Program-made: the position numbers and the translations under genes | Part shown: in pieces, positions 58,015 through 64,000 of the stretch | Layout: each line of letters opens with the position of its first letter | Position numbering within the stretch: the stretch's first letter is position 1 | Notes under the pieces: model-generated | The model's input: only the letters and a program-made list of their open reading frames with translations | The model's database searches: none | Told to the model about the DNA's origin: nothing | NCBI RefSeq assembly: GCF_003346515.1 | Contig: NZ_QQNA01000011.1 | Coordinates: 286 to 64,285 of the forward strand | Length of the DNA: 64,000 nt | Source: Streptomyces corynorhini | GTDB lineage: Bacteria; Actinomycetota; Actinomycetes; Streptomycetales; Streptomycetaceae | Direction: 5' to 3'

Positions 58015-58851
58015 CTGGGCAAGCGACAGCCCGAAGGCCCGCCGCCCGCACCGGCGGTGCAGCGCATCCGACTGCGCTACACCAAGCGTGGCCGCCTCCG
58101 GTTCACCAGTCACCGTGACTTCCAGCGCGCTTTCGAGCGGGCGCTGCGCCGTGCCGAGGTGCCCATGGCCTACTCGGCCGGATTCACCCCGCACCCCAAG
58201 GTGTCGTACGCCAATGCCGCACCCACCGGCACGGGCAGCGAGGCCGAGTTCCTGGAGATCGCCCTCGTGGAGGCGCGCGACCCGGACAAGCTGCGCGAGC
58301 TGCTCGACGAGTCGCTGCCCGCGGGCCTCGACATCATCGACGCCGTCGAGGCCCGTACGTCGGGACTCGCCGACCGGCTGACCGCTTCCGTATGGGAGCT
58401 GCGGCTGGAAGGCGTCAGCCAGGAGGAGGCGGCACACGCCGTGTCCGCGTTCCTCGCCGCCGAGACGGTGGAGGTGCAGCGCCGGGGCAAGAACGGTCTG
58501 CGCACCTTCGACGCGCGCGGCGCCGTGGCCGGCCTGGAGGTCGACCCGCAGCCGACCCGTCCACAGCCTGATAGGCCGGGGGTCGGGCCCTGTGCGATAC
58601 TGCGGCTGGTGGTTCGGCACGTAACACCTGCCGTCCGACCCGACGACGTCCTGTCCGGTCTCCGAGCTGTGGCCGACCTGGCGCCGCCGGTCCCCGCAGC
58701 GGTGACCAGGCTGGCGCAGGGGCTCTTCGACGAGGAGAGCGGCACGGTGACCGACCCGCTCGCGCCCGACCGCGAGGCAGACCGGCCCGCCCCAACCGAG
58801 GCCGCCGGATCCGCCGCCGCGAAGGCGCCTGAAGGTGCAGGTTCCGCGTAG
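58015..58851 (+). CDS. TIGR03936/DUF2344 protein with CTG start
   Basis: The protein carries VQRIRLRYTKRGRLRFTSHRD and EVPMAYSAGFTPHPKVSYA, hallmarks of DUF2344 (TIGR03936), found beside or fused to TIGR03960 radical SAM proteins. The last 50 residues are disordered. A GAGGAG ribosome-binding site (58001-58006) stands 8 nt before CTG 58015, giving (M)GKRQPEGPPPAPAVQRI, which I recall as the N-terminus of streptomycete homologues. The conservative GTG start is 58057 (264 residues). It probably works with the radical SAM protein upstream; function unresolved. Confidence 0.88.
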   Translation: MGKRQPEGPPPAPAVQRIRLRYTKRGRLRFTSHRDFQRAFERALRRAEVPMAYSAGFTPHPKVSYANAAPTGTGSEAEFLEIALVEARDPDKLRELLDESLPAGLDIIDAVEARTSGLADRLTASVWELRLEGVSQEEAAHAVSAFLAAETVEVQRRGKNGLRTFDARGAVAGLEVDPQPTRPQPDRPGVGPCAILRLVVRHVTPAVRPDDVLSGLRAVADLAPPVPAAVTRLAQGLFDEESGTVTDPLAPDREADRPAPTEAAGSAAAKAPEGAGSA

Positions 58852-59084
58852 GAGCGGTCGTTGTAGCGCAGCCCCAGGACTCGGGAGCCACCTGGGTCGG
58901 GCGGCGCACTGACCAGAAGACTTTCGCCAGGCCGTGCGTACATCGCGTAGGGAACCGGCGACCACAGACATACAGCTCCCGTGCGGCGCCCGCGCCCCGG
59001 ACGGCGGCAACCGCGCACCGCGCGGGCCGCGGCCGGACCGGAACAAGGCGCGGCGCCCGGGAGCGTGACGGGAGAAACCCCCGC
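58852..59084. other. rne 5' leader region
   Basis: The 233-bp stretch before rne holds short inverted repeats, including CCCAGG (58873-58878) and CCTGGG (58891-58896). Since rne leaders are autoregulated in other bacteria, a structured 5' UTR is plausible but not shown. No ORF is supported. Confidence 0.4.
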
Positions 59085-62000
59085 ATGCTCGAGTCCACCG
59101 AACCCGGTACCCCCGGGGACACCAGCGCCAACGAAGAGAACAACTCACCCAGCGACACGCTGCCGCCGCGCCGCAGGCGCCGCGCCGCGTCCCGCCCGGC
59201 AGGCCCGCCGGTCGCCGCCGAGGTCAAGGACCCCGGAAGCGTGACGGAGACGATCACACCGGCCGCCGCTTCGGGCTCCGCGGAGCCCGCCGCCCCGGAG
59301 GAGCCGGTGGCGGCGCCGCGTGCGCGTCGCCGTGCGGTCCGTAAGACGGCGGCGCCGGAGCCGGTCGCGGCCGAGGCCGCCGCTCCTGAGGCCGCCCCCG
59401 AGGCCGCCCCTGAGGCCGTCGCTCCCGAGGCGCCCGCCTCGCAGGAGCCGGTGGCGGCGCCGCGTGCGCGTCGCCGTGCGGTCCGTAAGACGGCAGCGCC
59501 CGAGCCGGTCGCCGCCGAGACACCCGCTGCCGAGGCCGTCGCTCCCGATGCGCCCGCTCCTGAGGCCGTCGCTCCCGAGGCGCCCGCCGCCGCTCCGGAG
59601 ACGCCCGTCGCCGAGGAGCCCGCCGCCGCGCCGCGTGCGCGGCGCCGCGCCACCCGTAAGGTCACCGCGCCCGCCACCACCGCCTCCGAGGCCGCGGCCG
59701 AGATCGTCGCCGAGCCGGTGCAGGCCGCCGAGGCGCCCGCCGTGGCGGCGCCCGCCGCCGAGGAGACCCCGGCCGAGGAGCCGGCCGCCGCGCCGCGCGC
59801 CCGCCGCCGTGCCACCCGCAGGGCCACCGCGCCCGCGGGCGCGCCGGAGCCCGTGGAGTCCGCGGAGGCCGCGGAGAACGACACGACGGCCCGGGGCGAG
59901 AGCCTGCCGGACGACACCGTCACCCGGATCGCCGCCGACGAGGAGCACGTCCAGGCCGCCGAGAAGGCCGCCACCCGGGGCCGTACGCGCCGCAGGGCCA
60001 CCGCCCCCGCGACCGCGCCCGCCGCCGCTGCCGCCGAGCAGCCCCCCGCCGCCGCGCCCGAGCCCGTCAGGGAGAAGCGCGCCAAGGAGAGCGGCCGGGC
60101 CAAGGAGGAGCGGGCCGAGGCCCCCGAGCGCTCCTCCCGCCGCCGTACGGCCCGCCCCGCCGTCGCCGTCTTCCAGGCCCCCGTCTTCACCGAGCCGATG
60201 TTCCAGACCCCGGAGACGGCCGCCGCCATGGCCGCCGCCGGTTACGGACAGCCCGACGAGGCGGACGAGGAAGAGGACGCCACCGATGCCGTGACGGCCG
60301 CCGAGGCCGCGCCCGAGCCGACCGCGGCGCCCGAGCCCTCGGGCCGCCGCAGGCGCCGCCGTCGCGGCGAGGCCCCGGCGGAGCCCGCCGAGACCGAGCG
60401 CACCGCCACCACCCGTCCGGAGCGCGAGAGCGCCGAGGAGCACGAGGACGCCGAAGCCGCCGCCGAGACGGAGCCGGTCGCGGAGGGCGACGACTCGGAC
60501 GAGTACGAGGACCGTCCCTCGCGCCGCCGTCGCCGGGGCGGTCGCCGCCGTCGCCGGGGCGAGTCGGCCGAGGACTCCGAGCGCGACGAGCGACGCGACG
60601 ACTCGGACGACCGGCACGAGGACGCCGCCGAGCACTCCGACGGCGGCGCCGCCGAGCGGGACGACCACCACGACGACCAGCGCGACAGCGCCCCGGCCGA
60701 CGAGGACGAGCACGAGGACAACGAGGCGGCCTCCGGTGGCGGCTCCTCCAGCAGCCGCCGCCGTCGGCGCAGGCGCCGCCGCAGCGGCGACAGCGGCGCC
60801 GAGGCCGAGTCGGGCTCGGGCTCCGGCACCGGCTCGAACGGGGACGACCCGGAACGTACCGTCGTCAAGGTCCGCGAGCCGCGTGAGCGGCGCGCCAAGG
60901 AGACCACCGAGCGCGAGCCGGGCACCGGCGCCGACGAGGTGCAGTCCATCAAGGGCTCGACCCGCCTCGAAGCCAAGAAGCAGCGCCGCCGCGAAGGCCG
61001 CGAGCAGGGCCGCCGCCGGGTGCCGATCATCACCGAGGCCGAGTTCCTGGCCCGCCGCGAGGCCGTCGAGCGGGTGATGGTCGTCCGCCAGAGCGGCGAG
61101 CGCACCCAGATCGGCGTCCTGGAGGACAACGTGCTCGTCGAGCACTACGTCAACAAGGAGCAGGCCACCAGCTACGTCGGCAACGTCTACCTGGGCAAGG
61201 TGCAGAACGTACTGCCGTCCATGGAGGCCGCCTTCGTCGACATCGGCAAGGGGCGCAACGCCGTCCTGTACGCCGGTGAGGTCAACTTCGAGGCGCTCGG
61301 CATGGCCAACGGCCCGCGCCGTATCGAGACCGCGCTCAAGTCCGGCCAGTCGGTGCTCGTCCAGGTGACGAAGGACCCGATCGGCCACAAGGGAGCCCGG
61401 CTGACCAGCCAGGTCTCCTTGCCCGGCCGCTACCTCGTGTACGTGCCCGAGGGCTCGATGACCGGCATCAGCCGCAAGCTGCCCGACACCGAGCGGGCCC
61501 GGCTGAAGACCATCCTCAAGAAGATCGTCCCCGAGGACGCGGGCGTCATCGTCCGTACGGCCGCCGAGGGCGCCAGCGAGGACGAGCTGCGCCGGGACGT
61601 CGAGCGGCTCCAGGCGCAGTGGGAGGACATCAAGAAGAAGGCGAAGAGCGGCAACGCGCCGACCCTTCTCTACGGTGAGCCCGACATGACCGTCCGGGTC
61701 GTCCGCGACATCTTCAACGAGGACTTCTCGAAGGTCATCGTCAGCGGCGACGACGCGTGGCAGACCATCAGCGGCTACGTCGCGCACGTCGCGCCGGACC
61801 TCTCCGACCGGCTCTCGCGCTGGACCAGCGAGGTCGACGTCTTCGCGACGTACCGCATCGACGAGCAGCTGATGAAGGCGCTGGACCGCAAGGTCTGGCT
61901 GCCGAGCGGCGGCTCGCTGGTCATCGACAAGACCGAGGCCATGATCGTGGTCGACGTCAACACCGGGAAGTTCACCGGCCAGGGCGGCAACCTGGAGGAG

Positions 62001-63275
62001 ACCGTCACCAGGAACAACCTGGAGGCGGCCGAGGAGATCGTCCGCCAGCTGCGGCTGCGGGACCTCGGCGGCATCGTCGTGATCGACTTCATCGACATGG
62101 TGCTGGAGTCCAACCGGGATCTGGTGCTGCGCCGACTGCTGGAGTGCCTGGGCCGCGACCGTACGAAGCACCAGGTCGCCGAGGTCACCTCGCTCGGTCT
62201 GGTCCAGATGACCCGTAAGCGGGTGGGCCAGGGCCTGCTGGAGTCGTTCTCCGAGACCTGCGTCCACTGCAACGGCCGCGGTGTGATCGTCCACATGGAG
62301 CAGCCCACGACCGCCGGTGGCAACGGCAAGCGCGCCAAGAAGCGCGGTCGCGGCGGTGCCTCGGGTACGGAGCACGAGCACGAGCACGAGACGGCGGCCA
62401 CGGAGAGCGAGTCCGAGGCCGAGGTCGCGGCGGAGGTGGCCGCCCCGGTCGCGCTCGCCGAGCCGGAGTTCGTCCCGGACGAGGAGCTGTACAGCAGCGT
62501 CGCGGAGGCGGAGGCCGCCGTACGCGGACGCTCGCGCCGCCGGGCGTCGCGCAAGGCGTCGGCCCCGGCCGGGTCGCCGCGCGGTACGGAGCCGAAGGCG
62601 GAGGCCGCGGAGGTGGCGGAGGCCGTCGAGGCCCCCGTCGCGACCCCGGAGCCCGCGCCCGCCCCGGCCGCCGAGCCGGAGGCGCCCGCCGAGGAGGCGG
62701 CCCCCGTGGGCCGTACCCGCCGCCGGGCCACCCGTAAGGCGTCGGCCCCGGCCGGTTCGCCGAAGGCGGCCGACGCGGAGACGGCGGCGGCCGAGGTGGT
62801 CCTGCCGGTCCGTACCGAGCCCGCGCCGGAGCCCGTCGCGGCCGAGCCGGTCGCGCAGGAGGCGCCCGCCGCCGAGGAGGCCCCCGTGGCCGCCCCGCCG
62901 CGTGCGCGCCGCCGGGCGACCCGTAAGGCGACCGCGCCCGCCGGTTCGCCCTCGGGCGCCGAGGACGCGGGCGTCGTCGTGGTCGAGCCGGCCGCCGAGC
63001 CGGTGGAGCCCGTACCGGCCGCCGAGCCCGCGGCGGACACCTCGGCCACCGAGGAGGAGTCCGCTCCGGCCAAGAAGGCGGTCCGCAAGACGGCCAAGAA
63101 GGCGCCCGCCAAGAAGGCCCCCGCGAAGAAGGCGGCGGCCAAGAAGACGGTCGCCAAGAAGGCCACGGCGAAGAAGACGACGGCCAAGAAGACCACGGCC
63201 AAGTCGACGTCGAAGAAGACCGCCGCCGCCGAGCAGCAGTCGCCGCGCGGAGTGTCGGCGCCGACGGACAACTGA
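59085..63275 (+). CDS. rne: Ribonuclease E/G with giant repeat-rich arms
   Basis: The 1396-residue endoribonuclease has a central core: an S1 domain from about 663 (RVMVVRQSGERTQIGVLEDN), a 5' sensor and DNase-I-like domain with IVVDVNTG and IVVIDFIDM (about 950-1010), and the Zn-link Cys1059/Cys1062 (CVHC). The flanking arms are disordered. N-terminal residues 1-660 have repeats of PRARRRA(V/T)RK and Arg-rich blocks ([11 protein letters not shown]), and the C-terminal arm has RRRA(S/T)RKASAPAG repeats then an AKKA/TKK histone-like tail. GGAG is 11 nt before the ATG. Streptomyces RNase ES is similarly large. The arms probably bind RNA and partners such as PNPase. Confidence 0.95.
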   Translation: MLESTEPGTPGDTSANEENNSPSDTLPPRRRRRAASRPAGPPVAAEVKDPGSVTETITPAAASGSAEPAAPEEPVAAPRARRRAVRKTAAPEPVAAEAAAPEAAPEAAPEAVAPEAPASQEPVAAPRARRRAVRKTAAPEPVAAETPAAEAVAPDAPAPEAVAPEAPAAAPETPVAEEPAAAPRARRRATRKVTAPATTASEAAAEIVAEPVQAAEAPAVAAPAAEETPAEEPAAAPRARRRATRRATAPAGAPEPVESAEAAENDTTARGESLPDDTVTRIAADEEHVQAAEKAATRGRTRRRATAPATAPAAAAAEQPPAAAPEPVREKRAKESGRAKEERAEAPERSSRRRTARPAVAVFQAPVFTEPMFQTPETAAAMAAAGYGQPDEADEEEDATDAVTAAEAAPEPTAAPEPSGRRRRRRRGEAPAEPAETERTATTRPERESAEEHEDAEAAAETEPVAEGDDSDEYEDRPSRRRRRGGRRRRRGESAEDSERDERRDDSDDRHEDAAEHSDGGAAERDDHHDDQRDSAPADEDEHEDNEAASGGGSSSSRRRRRRRRRSGDSGAEAESGSGSGTGSNGDDPERTVVKVREPRERRAKETTEREPGTGADEVQSIKGSTRLEAKKQRRREGREQGRRRVPIITEAEFLARREAVERVMVVRQSGERTQIGVLEDNVLVEHYVNKEQATSYVGNVYLGKVQNVLPSMEAAFVDIGKGRNAVLYAGEVNFEALGMANGPRRIETALKSGQSVLVQVTKDPIGHKGARLTSQVSLPGRYLVYVPEGSMTGISRKLPDTERARLKTILKKIVPEDAGVIVRTAAEGASEDELRRDVERLQAQWEDIKKKAKSGNAPTLLYGEPDMTVRVVRDIFNEDFSKVIVSGDDAWQTISGYVAHVAPDLSDRLSRWTSEVDVFATYRIDEQLMKALDRKVWLPSGGSLVIDKTEAMIVVDVNTGKFTGQGGNLEETVTRNNLEAAEEIVRQLRLRDLGGIVVIDFIDMVLESNRDLVLRRLLECLGRDRTKHQVAEVTSLGLVQMTRKRVGQGLLESFSETCVHCNGRGVIVHMEQPTTAGGNGKRAKKRGRGGASGTEHEHEHETAATESESEAEVAAEVAAPVALAEPEFVPDEELYSSVAEAEAAVRGRSRRRASRKASAPAGSPRGTEPKAEAAEVAEAVEAPVATPEPAPAPAAEPEAPAEEAAPVGRTRRRATRKASAPAGSPKAADAETAAAEVVLPVRTEPAPEPVAAEPVAQEAPAAEEAPVAAPPRARRRATRKATAPAGSPSGAEDAGVVVVEPAAEPVEPVPAAEPAADTSATEEESAPAKKAVRKTAKKAPAKKAPAKKAAAKKTVAKKATAKKTTAKKTTAKSTSKKTAAAEQQSPRGVSAPTDN

Positions 63276-63609
63276 CCGTCGGTGGTACGCCGTTGAGCAG
63301 ACCGGTGCCCCGTCCTGTGGTTCCAGGGCGGGGCACCGGTCTGTCCGGCCCCGCGCGTCCGGGGTGCGCGTGGCCCGTGCGTTAACGTGTCGGCAATTTG
63401 ATGAGAAACTCCTGATAATCTTACCGACGGTCGCCGATGTGTGCCTTCCCTGCCTGGAGACTGCGGCGATTGTCCGCCCTGGCCCGCCGTCTCTCCCTCC
63501 TCAGGCAGAGCGTGGGTGTCGCGCCGGGGGGTGACGCGGCCTCGTCCGATGTCCGCCGCGCTCCAGACCTCAGTCCCGAGATCTCTCGCGGTGTTCAAGG
63601 AGGACGTCC
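63276..63609. other. Intergenic region after rne with terminator and AT-rich promoter patch
   Basis: After the rne hairpin (63298-63343) comes an unusually AT-rich stretch, about 63380-63423 (GTTAACG, GGCAATTTGATGAG, CTGATAATCTTACC). It is flanked by GTCGG/CCGAC arms at 63389-63393 and 63423-63427. It probably holds the promoter or operator of the DegT gene. No gene is supported in it. Confidence 0.5.
63298..63343 (+). terminator. Hairpin after rne
   Basis: CAGACCGGTGCCCCG (63298-63312) pairs exactly with CGGGGCACCGGTCTG (63329-63343); CCTG/CCAGG can extend the stem inward. Confidence 0.82.
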
Positions 63610-64000
63610 ATGCCGAGCAGTGACGCGCGGCCCATCCCGGCTGCCAGCCCGGTCATCGGTGAAGAGGAGATCGATGCCGCCGTACGTGTCATGCGTACCG
63701 GCCGTGTCGTGCAGGGCCCCGAAGTGGCCGCTTTCGAGGCGGGCTTCGCGGAGCTGGTGGGAGGCGCCCACTGCGTGGCCGTCAACTCCGGCACCTCGGC
63801 CCTCCACCTGCTCCTCCTCGCCCTGGGCATCGGCCCGGGTGACGAGGTGATCGTGCCGTCGTTCTCGTTCGCCGCGTCGGCGAACGCGGTCCGGCTGGTC
63901 GGCGCCGACGTCGTCTTCGCCGACATCGAGCCGGACAGCTTCTGCCTGGACCCGGCCGCGGTCGAGGCCGCGATCACCCCGCGCACCGCCGCGATCATGC
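63610..64000 (+). CDS. DegT/DnrJ/EryC1/StrS aminotransferase, N-terminal part
   Basis: The frame starts at ATG 63610 with an excellent AGGAGG 7 nt upstream and stays open for 130 codons to the window edge. IPAASPVIGEEEIDAAVRVMRTGRVVQGPEV, VAVNSGTSALHLLLLALGIG and DEVIVPSFSFAASANAVRLVGA are classic for PLP-dependent sugar or cyclitol aminotransferases. The PLP Lys lies beyond the edge. In Streptomyces such genes build amino-sugars of antibiotics or surface glycans. Its promoter-rich upstream region and position after rne suggest the first gene of an accessory cluster. Confidence 0.93.
   Translation, partial: MPSSDARPIPAASPVIGEEEIDAAVRVMRTGRVVQGPEVAAFEAGFAELVGGAHCVAVNSGTSALHLLLLALGIGPGDEVIVPSFSFAASANAVRLVGADVVFADIEPDSFCLDPAAVEAAITPRTAAIM

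Noticed and set aside
59145..62387. 1080-codon frame opposite rne
   Set aside because: Antisense shadow of a Glu/Ala/Arg-rich gene, giving Leu/Gly/Val low complexity without domains.

Overview
The window is GC-rich actinobacterial chromosome, almost certainly Streptomyces or a very close relative. Coding is dense with strong GC third-position bias. Lineage markers are a mycothiol-type nitroreductase, a Ni-type Fur (Nur) box before sodF, a ClgR box before clpP1P2, a complete mreBCD-pbp2-rodA sporulation wall cluster and a very large RNase E/G. From memory, the gene order matches the conserved core of the S. coelicolor chromosome from about malQ to rne. It reads mainly as housekeeping backbone with small accessory insertions. 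There is no prophage, IS transposase, rRNA operon or CRISPR array.

Layout. 0-5.8 kb: start of a secreted protein running off the left edge, a small Pro-rich repeat ORF, malQ, a small membrane protein, a receptor-like Ser/Thr kinase with an extracellular ricin-B lectin domain, and a DUF4232 lipoprotein. 5.8-9.7 kb: accessory genes (MFS exporter with a possible leader peptide, VOC protein, SDR, small basic protein). 9.9-14.6 kb: pepN, a ribbon-helix-helix/MazF toxin-antitoxin pair preceded by a phased 12-bp repeat array, and a second MFS exporter. 14.6-20.7 kb: asd2, a large secreted subtilisin and an AbiEi/DUF559-like protein. 20.9-25.3 kb: an inverted-repeat-bounded MITE-like element, a second M1 aminopeptidase, the mycothiol nitroreductase and sodF. 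25.6-35.6 kb: bioY, an amino-acid permease, rpiB, nei2, an Eis-like acetyltransferase, an RsbU-type phosphatase, a CPA2 antiporter, an acyltransferase and a small membrane protein. 35.6-40.7 kb: tRNA-Gly, tRNA-Pro, tig-clpP1-clpP2-clpX. 40.7-47.0 kb: a Pro/Gln-rich membrane protein, valS-folC-DUF4233-ndk. 47.2-53.6 kb: mreB-mreC-mreD-pbp2-rodA. 53.6-63.3 kb: CYTH-CHAD protein, radical SAM protein, GNAT, DUF2344 protein and the giant rne. A DegT/DnrJ aminotransferase starts at the right edge and may open an accessory cluster.

Functional links: Tig, ClpP1P2 and ClpX form a folding and proteolysis unit probably under ClgR; MreBCD, PBP2 and RodA form the lateral/spore wall machine; ValS, FolC and Ndk are translation and nucleotide/folate housekeeping; the radical SAM and DUF2344 proteins are a conserved pair beside rne.

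The unusual content lies between the genes. Many intergenic gaps carry short tandem repeats with distinct periods (6, 12, 14, 16, 18, 19, 20 and 29 bp). The best regulatory candidate is the 12-bp phased array over the toxin-antitoxin promoter. Two genes appear to use non-standard start codons (ATC and CTG) behind ideal Shine-Dalgarno sequences, and several genes look leaderless. I did not find an unmistakable new defence or biosynthetic system.
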